A stretch of 64,000 nt of DNA, from contig CM034546.1 in assembly GCA_020055645.1 (NCBI GenBank), positions 72,106,001 through 72,170,000 of the forward strand, read 5' to 3'. How positions within the stretch are numbered: position 1 is the first letter of the stretch; each line of letters opens with the position of its first letter. Positions 49,881 to 63,600 of the stretch are shown here, in pieces. Origin of the DNA: Tomocerus qinae. Taxonomy: Eukaryota; Arthropoda; Collembola; Entomobryomorpha; Tomoceridae. The notes beneath the pieces are model-generated. The model did no database searches, was not told the origin of the DNA, and worked only from the letters and a program-made list of their open reading frames with translations. Both the position numbers and the translations under genes were made by a program.

Positions 49881-50760
49881 ATATGTCTGTACTTGTGGTA
49901 GGGTGATCCAAAATAAAAGGCAAAATGCGAAAGCGTTTATGCATTGCATATTACAAAAAACAATGAACTACACTCTGGGTTAATATTAGCTTATTTCGAA
50001 ATTAACCAAAAAATTTTGTCACTTTTATTTAACAATTGCTAATAATTCTAATTCTGCCAATTTTTTAATGAAAGTCTACTTTTCAAACTTTAGTCCCACA
50101 ATTCTGGGGACCTAGTATTAAATAATCCTTATCAAGTATAAAAATGAAATAAAACTGCTGATATATTTCTAACACTGTCACGCCTTATTAGATACTTCCC
50201 CACTCTCCGGCATTGTGGTGTTTTGAGCCACTGACCTGCACCGACCCATGTTAGGCATTCCTATGTTATGTATACTAAGTGGGAAAAAAGGTCGTAATAT
50301 TATTATGAGTAGGGAATACCTAAGAAATCCAAAGACTGGAATAAGCATACCGCCCGTTTATAAGAAATAGGATCTATAGCCATAAATAATTCTTAATTAT
50401 AAAAAATAAAATAGGAATCAAAGCATAATTTACATCAAGCTTATCCAAAACAAGGAAAATGTCGTAATAAATCTATTGACGCAATTCCAGCAATATAGTA
50501 GTAATTTTAAACTTAAAAATGTGATATTCCTGCAATAATTAATACAGCATAATAAGTATTTAAGTGATAACCTGGTAACTAATTAATTCCACAAGATATA
50601 ATTTCCTCATAGTTATTAGCAACAGTACCGCCAAGGGAATCCACATAATTCCAAAACAATTCAAACGTTATACACTCTGGTAATAAATAGGCTATAGCTT
50701 ATGAATACACTAAGCCACTAGCTATTATTGTTATAATACACAGAATCCTTTTTTAAGTTG

Positions 50761-52912
50761 AATAAGTAATATTATTGTACTTATCAAGTAACGGAGCTAC
50801 TTTATAAGAATACCTGATCTGTCTATCCGTCTGTAAGCCCGATAATTTAAAAGAACGGTTTGAGGAAATCATTAAAACTTGAACTATAGACTGAAAATAA
50901 ACAACATCAAACACTCCTCCTTTGTTTGGGCATGGTTCAAATATGGATGTAGCTTTAATAGTTTTCCACAACGTAGAACGACATAACTTAGTTAATTTTA
51001 AAGTTAATTTGTACTTTATTTGTTCAGGTTAAGGCCAAGTCAGACTATAACAAAATGTACGCCAGAAAACGTTAAGTAACATTCTAAAACATCTCTCCGC
51101 TCTCTCTATACTTTTTTTTATATACATTTGACATTGTTTGTACACAGTTCTATTCTGGCAAATCTTGAAACAGGATTTTATTACTCACAATTCACTTTAA
51201 TATAAAATTTAATGGACTGATACTTTATATTCCTTTTTAATTGCCAAGGTTTCCTTGAAAATGCAAAACAGTTATAAATAGCAAAATACCTTATCCAAGC
51301 TTTGGCATTCTTTTATTTAAATCTCTGGATCACACGGAGAATGCAGTTCACCTCAAGAGTACCTCCTTTAACAGATAGTCTCTTATGCCGTCACAATCGC
51401 CACCCGTCTGTCATCTAAATAATCTATTCTGTCTCTTCTCACAACTCACAGCTAACCTTATTTTACTTCCTCGTCACTACTCTACTACAAACATAAAAAC
51501 AACTCTCTTGCAATTAATCAACCAGTTTATTGCTTTATCTAAAGTAAATATCAATTACTGTGCTATGTATACGTATGTCTATTAAGCAATGAAAGGGAAA
51601 TTATCTCTCGAGCATACTAAAATAGAAATAATGTAGGCAGGTATGTCAGTAATATCAATATTACAGATCACAGATATCACAGAAAAGTCTCACACATTTC
51701 CCACGTAACTAACCGGTGCAATAAAATAATACTACTTGCCGTAGTAACTCAGTAAGATTGAGAACAAATTATAATTTATTTTGGTTCTGGCCACAAATGT
51801 TTTCAATGTAGTCTTTATAACCCAAAATAAAATTATTTCACGTAATACGGCCACTTGCAATGATTGTCATACTGTGAGCAGTAAGACCGCTTGTTTCTAG
51901 CGACCATGATAATTTGGTTACATTGTAATATTAACCAGACGATATGTATTTATTTCTATTTTTACTTAAAGGAGGTGACTGACTACCACATAATAGAGTG
52001 AGATATTCAGAATACTCATTATAGAATATCGTCATGCCGTGTTTATTTGTAGCGCACTAGATTTTTTGATAAAAAATTAAACTTAAAACAACCACTGTAA
52101 TCTAAAACTAATAAAACTCAAATAGAAATTTATAATTTAATTATTTTACATTGATAGGTACGTACTTTTCCGCAATTCACAAACAAACTTAATTGCTGTG
52201 GTGTATCTTGTTAACATTTTCAATAAACTGATGCATCATAAGCATGAACATTATTATATGGTGAGAAAAGATGTTTAACAACAAAAGAAAATGTTTAATT
52301 GTTTTCCTCTTATATAAAGCCAGTAGATAATGTAATCTACACACTATTTTCCATAATAACTATGCTTTTAACAGCTTTAGAGGGATAAATTGTTATCTGC
52401 TTTCAATTCCTAGTTCGTTTCTTGCAGTTTTTCGATCCCATGTTACCTTGATATGTAACATGTTGCATTTCACATTGACCGTACGTAAAATAGTGACAGA
52501 ACCTTGAAAATATTGATACTAAATGTTGTTTATTGTTTACGTTTACTCAACACCTACAAATACATATTATGGTAAAATCAACCATTGAGTTAAAAACATG
52601 CACAACTCAGTTGCAAATATACAGAATACGAGACTGGTGGTTGTTTTGCATTAAAGTTGGGAATATTTGCTACAAAGTTGTGCAAAATAGGACCACTTTT
52701 TTTCTCTGTGATGGGAATGGTAATGAAATTATGCTTTAATAACGAATCCGTACAACGGGTTATATATTGTAGCTTCTGCATATAACTTGACATTTCTTTA
52801 ACTTTTGCTGCTAGTTGGAGAATAAGATCGGACGTCTCTACAGCTCTCAAATATCTTGCCTTTTATTTAATTTCTCCACGTTGTCACTTTCAAAGGAAAT
52901 CAAAATTTTTAA
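50761..52912. other. No gene seen (ELOVL B upstream region)
   Basis: Collinear with unit A upstream DNA apart from a divergent stretch at about 51730-52110. No conserved frame. The 52740-52912 segment before the ATG is nearly identical to 39570-39741 and probably includes the core promoter and 5'UTR. Confidence 0.5.
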
Positions 52913-54377
52913 ATGTCTGCTGAAGCACTAAAAGAGTTCGGGCTTTTGCCCACGTTCTATGAAAACCCACCAAAGTACGAGCCCTTTTGGTTTGAGGAGA
53001 ATGACATGAACGAGACTCGCTACTGGGCCAGGAAGTTTCTTCCCACTTGTTTTTATATTTGTGTCATTTATTTCCTATTTATCACATTTGGACCATCTTA
53101 CATGAAAAATAGAAAAGCATTTAATCTGAAAACGCCTCTCGTTCTGTGGAATGCATCTTTGGCTATATTCTCAATTGCTGGCTTTACAAGAATTGCGCCA
53201 GAATTTTTCGGAATTTTGTTATCGCCCGATGGGTTTTATCAATCTACCTGTTTATGGTACGCTAAATTTTCGGAATTGTGAATTAAAAGAATAATACAAT
53301 TTCTCTACAAATTACCCTTACGAAATTTAATTTGAAGTGTGAATCTTGTGCTAATTTGGTAATATTTTGTAATGAAAACAGGACTGGACTGAATCAACCG
53401 ATGACATTTTGGGGGCTAGCTTTCACAATTTCAAAGATAGCTGAGCTGATCGATACTGTGTTCATTGTACTCAGAAAAAAACCGTTGTCTTTTTTACACT
53501 GGTTAGTCAATTTTAAAAATATTATATCCCGATATGGTAAAGGAAAAACCCATTATGTTATCATTAAATATTTTGAAATTAGGTTCCACCATCTCAGCAT
53601 GGCTTGGTCGACGTTTTATCTATTCTCTGAAGGAGAACCCATGGGTCGATGGAGTGCGATTCTTAATTTCGGTGTTCACTCAATAATGTACTCCTACTAT
53701 ACCATAATGGTAAATATATATTATATAAAAACTCCAGTGTGTTTATCACTTTTTGATACAATGACATTCTAATTAGTTTCTGTGTAATAATTTGTTCTGC
53801 TGTATCACGACATTATATTATTCAACCACGTATCCAGGAATTTGACCTAGGGGGGCGCACCAAAATATATTATTAAATAATATGGCATATTCTGGCGAAG
53901 CGGGAAATTTTTTGGGTTTTTAACGTTTTTTGACAAAAATAACCTCTTTTTCTGGAATCTTAGGGGGAGGCTGCCCCCCGGACCCCCTGGATACGTGGTT
54001 GTAAGATACTTTTATTGCATTGATTATAACATTTATTACCATATTCACATTTACTAGTCACTTGGGGCAAAACTTCCGAAGAAAGTGTCCATGACTGTGA
54101 CGAGTATTCAAATCTTGCAATTTATCACAGGGCTTTCTGTAAATTTCTACACGATCGGGGTGCAAGGTAACTCAATATAAATTTTTCTTATGAAATGAAA
54201 TTACAAACGAAAATCCAAATAATGTGAATTTTTGGTACAATAGGTCAAGGCAGAGATTGTTTCAGAACGACTAATTCAAAGCGATTATATATTTTCCTTG
54301 GAGTAATGTACCTTTCTCTCTTTGTTAGACTTTTTTACAATTCGTACATTGCTCCCAGTAAAACTAAAAAACAGTAA
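52913..54377 (+). CDS. ELOVL6-like very-long-chain fatty-acid elongase, copy B
   Basis: Five exons (52913-53256, 53382-53501, 53583-53709, 54058-54166, 54244-54377), each the same length as in copy A, join to 277 residues. It keeps KIAELIDT (133-140), HWFHH (154-158), NFGVHSIMYSYY (183-194) and TSIQILQF (212-219), so a working ER 3-ketoacyl-CoA synthase is expected. Differences from copy A are scattered and mostly conservative (Val3Ala, Arg/Gly and Asn/Asp near residues 101-106, His/Asn near 227). This gives about 95% identity and suggests both copies are under constraint. It lies 3.3 kb upstream of the GT8-PKS gene on the same strand. Confidence 0.93.
53827..53998. repeat. MITE, 'CACGTATCC' family, in ELOVL B intron 3
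   Basis: Best preserved ends of the family: AACCACGTATCCAGG and CCTGGATACGTGGTT. Orthologous by position to the copy in ELOVL A. Confidence 0.75.
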
Positions 54378-54546
54378 TTGTTACGTTTATCATAATTAAA
54401 TTCCACCATAGTTCCAAGTGTTTCAAGTATCAAAGCATTAAAAAATATGGGTATAATTAAATTGATTACAATAATAATATAAATATAATATTTAATATTG
54501 AATTATTGTTATAACATACTTGGATTTATTCGAAAAATAGGTATGC

Positions 54547-54552
54547 AATAAA
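54547..54552 (+). terminator. Poly(A) signal, ELOVL B
   Basis: AATAAA in 'gcaataaactaattc', about 170 nt after the stop and conserved with copy A. Confidence 0.45.
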
Positions 54553-57551
54553 CTAATTCAACAATGTATTTATATAATTTATAGAGGCACTCTGTTATTT
54601 TAGATTTAAACAGGTAGAATCATCCCATCCTTAAGATTTAGTAAAATAATGCATAAAACGTCTGTAATTATCAGAGCCGGATTTTGGGTACTAAAACAGA
54701 AATCATGGATTTATATTAAAGACTAATTTGTATATAAGCTAGACATTGAACGGTGGACAGTAACAAAAAGCTTTTTCATAAGCATAATGAGTAATTTAAA
54801 ATGAGTTTATAAAATTCCCTTACACTGTTTAAAATTCTTAGAACAATATCCGACGAGAGTATAACTTCTAACAATCTCAGCATATACTTTTGTTTGTCAT
54901 TAAGAAAATCAATATTTTCATGCTTCATCCCATCATCCTTGCTTAATGGCTTTCGATGAATATCAACAGTAAAACCATTTTAATCAATATTCATGTAAAT
55001 GGCAATTCTGAATTTACATGACCCAGAAATATTCGAAATTACTCTTTTCATTCATAAAATCTCTTCTCAAATCATTTGGATTTTTAGATCCACCAAGTCG
55101 GTATTTTATAGCATCATATACGTAGTTGTTAGTTATGCTCACTGTACGATCTAGGTTTCACATTCACAGCCAGTATTAATAAAAATCCTTGCAGTAACTC
55201 TTTTAAGATAATTATCAATGAGTGCTGTGAATTTCAATGTCTATGACCTGTAATGTTAGTTTATTGTATCTGTGTGCAATGTTAAAGCTGCCAAGGGCAT
55301 TAGGAACTGACTTAATAATAAGTATACTGTGTAAGGCACTTATCTAACATCTGCTTACAGATTAGTGAATTGTTTATCTTCGAGACAGTGGTCTTGTATG
55401 TTATTATTAAATAGAAATATAGTAGAGAATATTGCTATACTTGTGTGTATGAATTGTAAAATTTTCTCATATCCAACAAGATAAGCATCTTGACAGTCTG
55501 TATACATACATTTATGGTCGAGACCTTCTTCATTAAGCTGCCACTAGAGAAACATGATCATGGATATAAAAAAGTTCTTCGTCATAAAAATTATCTTTTT
55601 ACCTATGTTATAAAATGAAAATTGCGTATCTTCCAAAGTCATAGCAATATTATTATACTAATACTGCAGCCCACTTAATTCACATAATTGCCAAACAATT
55701 TCCTGTTTGTTCTGTATTCTAAGTCTGTTGTTTTTCTTTCCTGAGTTTTGTTGCGCATTTATTTAACAATGACAACTAGATATCTAAAGAGCAGTCTTGA
55801 AAACTTGACTGCTTTTTCAACGGTTAAATTAATGGCTAAATATTGGGATTTCAACATTTACTTTGTACCACTGACTTCGGGCTAAAATTGTGTTACTTCA
55901 CTATACCACTGCCACATTGCCCTGGAAAATATCGTTTCAGATACTGACTAGCGGACAACTAATACTGACACTGTGTCATTTACTATATTTATATTATGTA
56001 CATATATACCTACATACTAGTAGTAAGCCTTAAGCAGATAAAACGACCTGATATAATTAATATAGATAGGTGACTCAGGATTGCTTATTTTACGTAATAA
56101 ATAATATGTAAAATAATGCCGGTTAGACTAATTGCTAATAAGTTATAGAGCTCAGGGAATACACTGGATACAGAACAGACTGTAATATGGGTTTAAATTT
56201 CCAGAATTATATGTTTGAGTCTATATAATTCAGAAAGTTGTTTTAAGTAGGAGTTATTATGTCAGAAAGAGGCTGAAAGTCAAAATCTTTATTGGCAAAA
56301 GGGAAGAAGCGGCTGTAAATAGATAGACGCAGAGCTAAAATTATGAAATAATATTTTTCGTTGAATTATTATTAAAGCCACTGAGGGTGAAACAATAACT
56401 ATTTACTAGCCCGTAATTTTATTTTGTTCACGTTCACACTGAAAAGCAGTAACAAAGCTATTTCTCAATTTATCAACATTGCAGATGTAATTAAATTCAT
56501 TATTTCCGAAGATAAAGGGAATTCTTAAACAATTCCCACGATGCATAATATCAGTATAATAATATCGTAAACCTTCTTACAATTTTCCAGTTTTAAAATA
56601 GGCCCATAAGAAGGAATAGCTACAGCCTCAATAAATTCATATCTTTATAAGACCACTAAATTGGTTTTACCAGGTAGTTAAATATACAGCAGAATATAGA
56701 GATGATTTTATTCTGCTTGCATAAAGCATGCATGTGAAATAAATTAGAATTTTCTCATCATTTCCTACAGCTCATATCCAATAGTGATGATGTAATTTCA
56801 TTTCGAGACAATTTGCTGGAAAATAGAATAGATGTTCCTAAAACAAAAACTCATACCGCGTTACCCGTACAATCCTTCATTACATTTATAACGCAATCGT
56901 TTTTCTTTTATTCTAAAATTTAAACTAAATTTACCAAAAACTTAAAAATTGGTAAATAATTTAATTATAAATTTCACTGTTAATTATTTCTTGTAAATTG
57001 TATAAAAGTATTATAATTGAAGTAGAAGAATTCAAATAAACAAGTTATTTTTCTTAGCATTTTCCTCTATATGTTTGGTTCTTATTTTTTTAAATGTAAC
57101 TGATGATCTGATGAAGGAATATGGTGAGAAATTACAACTATTTACTTTGTAACAAAACAAATTCTTTTGGCATTTTCCTTGATCATTTTTAAAACCGACA
57201 AATAAATCCCACAGACTGCTCCTGTTATATTAACTTTCCATGTTATGGATTTTCTAGTCATGAGAATTAATTAAATAATTAATAATCTACAGCTAAACAA
57301 TGTTACACCTGGATTCTGGTTAGCTCTTGCCCAACTTTCAAGAACACTGTACTTGATTATATGCTATACTACTTAATAATAGGTACATCGTTGCTATCAC
57401 ACACGTGGCATTTACTTGCAGGGTCAACTACTAAATCAAGTTACCCGTCCCGTTAGTATAGTCGTTAATGATGCAACTTTTGTTATTTTATCAGTACTTA
57501 GTACAGCATTACAAAGAATAATACAACAGTCAGCGAAAAAATTTCAATGGT
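54553..57551. other. No gene seen (unit B spacer)
   Basis: Non-coding spacer collinear with unit A. The last 250 bp (from about 57300) are strongly conserved with 45805-46070 and lead into the TATA box, which suggests a promoter region for the GT8-PKS gene. Confidence 0.55.
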
Positions 57552-57558
57552 TATATAA
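57552..57558 (+). promoter_or_regulatory. TATA box of GT8-PKS gene
   Basis: TATATAA in 'aatggttatataaacatcac', 135 nt before the first ATG and conserved with 46070. Position fits a short 5'UTR; inferred. Confidence 0.45.
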
Positions 57559-57692
57559 ACATCACATTTTCTCAAGTTTCATTCCATTTTACGTCGTATA
57601 GAAACAGACCGATTATCAAAATACATTGTAAAAAGAGAACGTTAAGTTAACTCCTTCATTTAGTTTATTTTCTATACTGAAAATTATACGTC

Positions 57693-60600
57693 ATGCCAGG
57701 TAAGTATTGATTTTTTGAACTGAGAAATTTTGTAACCATTTTTCATTATTTGTTGAGATACTTTTGTCGTAAATAAAAACTACAGGCCCGTTCAGCAGAA
57801 TTGATAAAATTTTCGTTTAAAGGGTGACAAATTCTCCTAGATAAGGTTGAAAATAAGTTGAAATTATTTACTTTGTTCCATTTTAAGTGTACATAGAGCA
57901 TTTTAATTGTAATATATATTATCGATGATTTGCACCAATCCCTATCCAATCTCGTCTAGCCTATCCAATACCAGCCTTCGGGTGTGGTGTGGTACTAGCA
58001 ATGATTTAATGCACGTGTGTTATTATCTGTTTTGAACGGTAATGCAATGTTTCTATGAGTTGTGTTGACAATTCTCGGTTTAATTCCAGTTAGTACTCAG
58101 TTTGGATGGGTGACAGTTGCCTACAATGAGGAAACTTGCCTACAAGCCTTGGTATTGGCCAAGTCTCTACGAAGAGTTGTCACAACGGCCAAAATTGTCA
58201 TCTTAATATCTGAAGATGTGACTGCATCTCTTTCGTAAGTATAAAGTTATTTTAAAAGGATATTGATTTATTTGCTACCTTAATAGTATTATAGACCTAA
58301 TGTATACGTATAATATTGTCATTGTTACAATTATTGTATGGTACCTACATTGGACATCAATTTTTTACTACTTTTGCAGATTGGTGTTATCTGATGTGTT
58401 TGATGTGGTCCTGTGTTTGAATGATGACTTCAAATTCACTCAGTTGTCACCGTTGAATAAAGCAAGGATGTTCGTTTGGAGTTTGACCATGTACCAAAAA
58501 TGCATTCTCATTTATCCACATCTAGTGGTAAAGATATACTTTAAAGACAAAATCCTAGTCATGTCTCTACTAAAATTCATTTGCTCTGGATTGTATACCC
58601 AGATTTTCTGATAAATATTTAATGATAAAACGCCTTGACATAAATAAATAGAAATTACAGTCAAAAAATATTAATTTCTGAACTTATGTATTGGGTTTTT
58701 CATTTCAATTTCAGGTTTTAAAAAATTGCGACGAACTGTTCTATTTTGACGATTCTTCAATCGTCGATAGCTCCAATGATCACGTCCTCCTAATTGCAAA
58801 ACCGTCATATGAAGTCTACAGGAATTTGGTCGCTTTGGTGAAAGCGGAGACATTCTTGAACGGTATTTAACTTGATCGGTGATACGTTAAATCATATTTA
58901 TACCAAAAGACTACGATATTATAATACATAGAATGTAGATATTAGATTTGTATCAAATATATAATATATATAGAAGTGATGTATAAAAAACAGACAAACG
59001 TATGTAGGGCCAGAAATTGCGGTTCTATAAGCGCGCTTCCTTGGGCGTGCTAAAAACAACACTAATAAGCAGAATATTTGTTTTAGTTCATGTTGAAAAT
59101 AAATAAGTGTATGTATTCTCCTCCCTCAGCTTGTACATAAATGTTAAAATATCTTTGCCGTTCACACTCAGAATAACATTTGAGATTTTGTTGCTGTAAT
59201 AATATATGATTAATTGGTTTAATTATTTATTTATTTAATTATTTAGACATAAAATTCAGTAACTGGGATTGTTTTAAGTCATTTGGGAAAAAAATTGAAA
59301 TAAAGACTTTGGACACTGTCAAGAGAATCTTCAAAAATTGCAATTCTGAGCCGTAAGTTATCGATTTTTTAAACAGAAAGCCCAAAAGTCAACATCAAAT
59401 AAAAATGCCAAATTTCATTCGCTGATGGGCTGCAACTTTTGATAAAATAAATGTTTTTGTGATCATTAGATTGACGACGCGTTTCAGAAAAATTTGGAAC
59501 GTCATTGACATTAAGCCGTGGAACCTTTTAAATGATATTGTGGAACTAGAAACGGAACCAGCCAAAGTATGAATTGTATAATATTGTATGACAAATAGAA
59601 TATTAGTCAGCAGAAAGATGAAAATGCCTTAAGAAAGTGAAATTCAAAATTACCGTAATAGATTCTTGTTAAAAACTCGCTTTTACCAGTAAAATCACTT
59701 ATGTATATTTTTCAAAATATATCTGTTCCAATATTGCAATGGCGAGCTACATAAAATATTATCCTACATTTACTGCAATTGTTACATCAAAAAAGACAAA
59801 GAAAATTCCGTTTTAAAACCTAAAATTCGTAAAAACCAGAAAAGTGTTTTGAAAATGGCATTTTCGTCTTGCTGTTAATCTCTTGTAGTTACACATTTTT
59901 ACGATATTATAGCCACAAGTTACTAACGGCCATTGCCATTGTAAAATCGTCCCTTAAGATATCAAATACACAATACGCAGCTTAGAGTTGGCATCGAAAA
60001 TACGCAATAATATGCATACATTAGGCTATGCATATAACGTGTTTCCGGTACCAGCCTGACGATATGCACATTGCGTATTTTCTGTGGCAGCTTGAAAATG
60101 ATATTGCGTATTTTCAGTACCAACTAAAATTGCATAATATTTGAAGTATCTTAAGGATTCCAATGTAAAATTTTTATCTTTCAGGAATGCATAGGATTTT
60201 GGATTGAGGTGTTTGCTAAAGATGTTTTTCCATGTTTCGTCAATAGAGGGGTGAGTTTTTCAGTACTACTTATTACACTTAAAAAATGGAATAATTCTGA
60301 TGCAATTATTATTATATAAGGTAGAACCGGCTGTTTTACAATAAATACTAATCAGAAACACAGTACAATTTCATAATATTAACTTATACAACCGACCATT
60401 ATCCAATCTGCGTAATTTCAGGCCAAAAAGTCTTGAATATAAATTCTGTCAAATTTTAGGTCAACTTGCAAACAGTTAACTTTACGAAATTGAAAGAAAT
60501 ATTTCCGTTTCAAGAGCAACTCAGAAAAAAGGATCATGTAGATATATTGGAAGCCATAGCAATTATTGGACAAAGCTGTCGTTTTCCTGGTGCAAACAGT

Positions 60601-63600
60601 ATTGCTGAATTTTGGGAGCTTTTGGAAACAGGATCGGATGGAATAACTTCAATTTCACTAGAACGGCTTCCTGAATGTCACAGAGAAGATCCGCGCTATA
60701 CTTCTATTAAGGCGGGATTTCTGAAATGTCCAATTGACGAATTCGATGCAAAGTTTTTTGGGATTAGTCCCAGAGAAGCAGCATTTATGGATCCTCAGCA
60801 AAGACTAATGGTAGAAGTCGCTTGGGAGGCTTTAGAAAATGCAGCAATTAATCCAGACAAGTTTAAAGGTAGTAACACGGGAGTCTTTTCAGGCGTTTGG
60901 ACTCATGAATACGAAAGACTGCTAACAGAAACCACAAAAAGTGGAAGAGATTTCAATCATGTGGTTCTCGGAAATGCATTCAGTGCAACTTCAGCTCGTG
61001 TCTCCTATTTTCTTGGATTAAATGGACCAAATGTGGCCACTGAGTCCGGATGTTCTTCTTCAATGGTCGCTCTGCATTTGGCGTGTGACAGTTTGAGGAA
61101 AAGAGAAACTGATCTGGCTTTAGCAACCGGAGCAAATTTATTAATTGCTCATTTCCCTCACAGTGATGTTTCTTTGCTGGCTAAGGATGGCCGTTGTAAA
61201 ACTTTTGACGAGAATGCAGATGGATTCGCTAGGGCAGAAGGAATTGCTGTTGTTGTACTAAAAAGATATTCCGATGCAGTTAGAGATGGGGACAGAATTT
61301 TGTCGATAATTCGAGGATCGGGAATTAGTAACGAAGGAACAACTTCCAGTTTTGGAACTCCGAGTAAATATTGTCAGGAAATTGCAATTCGAGAAGCTTT
61401 GAAAGTATCGGGAGTTAAACCAGAAGAGGTTGATTACGTCGAGGCTCATGGGACAGGAACCCCCATTGGAGACCCCATTGAATTTGCAGCCATTTCAGAG
61501 GGTTATAAAGCAGAAAGAGAGAAACCGATTGTTATTGGTTCTGTTAAAACAAATACTGGCCATACGGAATCAGCAGCAGGATTGGCTGGAGTAATAAAAG
61601 TACTCTTGGCGATGGAAAAAGAAATTATCCCTCCCCACAGAAATTTGGATACAGTAAATTCAAATATTAATTTGGATTTACTTCCCGCCGAAATTCCTAC
61701 AAGTCCCATTCCTTGGCCCAAAAATAATAGAAGAAAACGAATAGCTGGAGTGAGCTCCTTTGGTATTAGTGGAACAAACGTTCACGTTATTTTGGAAGAA
61801 CCACCTCAAATTTTCAAAAAAGGCATTGATATTGGCAACAAAAAAGAAAGGCCGTGTCATATGCTGACACTCTCTGCCAAGTCTGAAAACGCGCTGAAAG
61901 ATTTAGTTTCTAGTTATGCCTCTTTTCTTGGTAGACATACATCAATAAGGATTGAAAATATTTGCTTTACAGCTAATACAGGAAGATCACGTTTAAAATA
62001 TCGTTTCACTGAGATTGCTAGAGATTTAGAAGACTTGAAGAATAAGTTAGATAAACCTGTATTTCTCTCTGAATCGATTTTAATTGGAAAGCCGAAAATT
62101 GCTTTCCTATTTACAGGGCAGGGATCCCAATATGTAGGAATGGCTAAGGAACTGTCTGAGACAAGTCCAATATTTGCAAATGCATTTAATGGTTGCAATA
62201 AAATAATCGAGAACAATTTAGGCTTTTCTGCGAGGGATGTTCTTTGGGAACTAGATTCCAAAAACAATGTCAACGAAACAATTCATAGTCAAATATCAAT
62301 CTTCTGCATTGAGTACAGTTTGTTGAAATTGTGGGAAAGCTTTGGGATAAAGCCAGATTGTGTATTGGGTCACAGTGTAGGAGAATTCGCTGCTTCGGTG
62401 GCTTCTGGAGTGATGACACTTAAAGAAGCACTTCTACTTGTGTCTGAACGAGCGAAGCTAATTAATGGTTTGCCCAAAGGAGGGATGCTGGCAGTTAGAG
62501 CCTCGAAGGATAAAGTAGAATATCTAATTGAATTATTTGCTACACGCAATTCCTCTGACAAATGGATTGATATTGCCGTAATTAATTCCATGGACGAAAT
62601 AGTTGTAGCTGGGGAAGTTTTCACATTGAAAATATTTTCAGAATTGTGTACAGCTAATAATATAAAATCTCAAATGCTTGCAGCTAGTCACGCATTTCAT
62701 TCCCGTGCAATGGAAGGTATGCTTGATGAGTTTGGTGCAGTGGCGAGGGAAATTAAATATAAATCTCCTACTTGTCAATACATATCCGGTTCAATTGGCA
62801 AGGTTTTAGATTTAAACGATTTAACATCAAACTATTGGCAAAATCATGCACGATATTCTGTTGACTTTACTAAAGGAATTAAACTAACCAGTGAACAGGG
62901 ATGCAATATTTTCGTTGAAATTGGAGCACATCCAATTTTATTAGCTCTTGGAATGATCAATTTATCAATGGAAGAACAACAGAATTGTCTGTGGCTTCCA
63001 TCCATACGCAAAAATGAAGAAAATTGGTTCACAATATTCGGAAGTCTATCTAAGTTGTATGTCAATGATGTTGATATTGATTGGGAGAGAATGGAGTCTT
63101 GTTATTCCAGACGAAAAATTGATTTACCTCATTATCCTTTTCAAAGACAGAAATTCTGGATTGATTCTAAATCAGAACCACTTTCGAAACCTCTTCACCC
63201 AATGCTGGGTAGAAAAGCTTCTTTAGCCGTAGTTAAAGAGCAAGTTTTCTATAATTCTTGGGATTTGCAAGATTTTTCCTATTTGAGAGATCATCAAATT
63301 ACAAGTTTAATTATATTACCAGGTGCAGGTATTTTGGAACTTATTTTAGCTGCTGGAAAAGAGGTCTTTAATATAACAAAAATACACAACACTAATTTAC
63401 TAGTCGAGGATTTTGTAATCGAGGCACCAATAGAATTGGAAGACGACAAAGAGCAGAGAATTCAAATTATTGCTTCTAAAGTAGAAGGAAAAGAGGAATT
63501 TTTAATCCGAGTATTTCTCTACAAAAATTTAAATGGATACAATGAAGAGAAAGGATGGAGACAATTTGCTATGGCCAATGTGTCCATAAATAGTAGTGCA

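Larger units (their letters stand above)
49890..60455. repeat. Segmental duplication, unit B (about 10.6 kb)
   Basis: Direct repeat of 35960-48610 with ELOVL copy B and the intact GT8 exons. The left part (49890-50760) is block X copy 4. Homology to unit A ends a few bases before the acceptor site of the PKS exon (60460). Confidence 0.85.

Noticed and set aside
57416-57601. 61-codon frame just upstream of the GT8-PKS start
   Set aside because: It spans the putative TATA box; the unit A counterpart is frame-shifted, so it is promoter DNA rather than an exon.
61258-63065. Several minus-strand open frames of 60-119 codons
   Set aside because: They are antisense shadows of the PKS exon, whose plus-strand reading shows unmistakable KS, AT and DH motifs.
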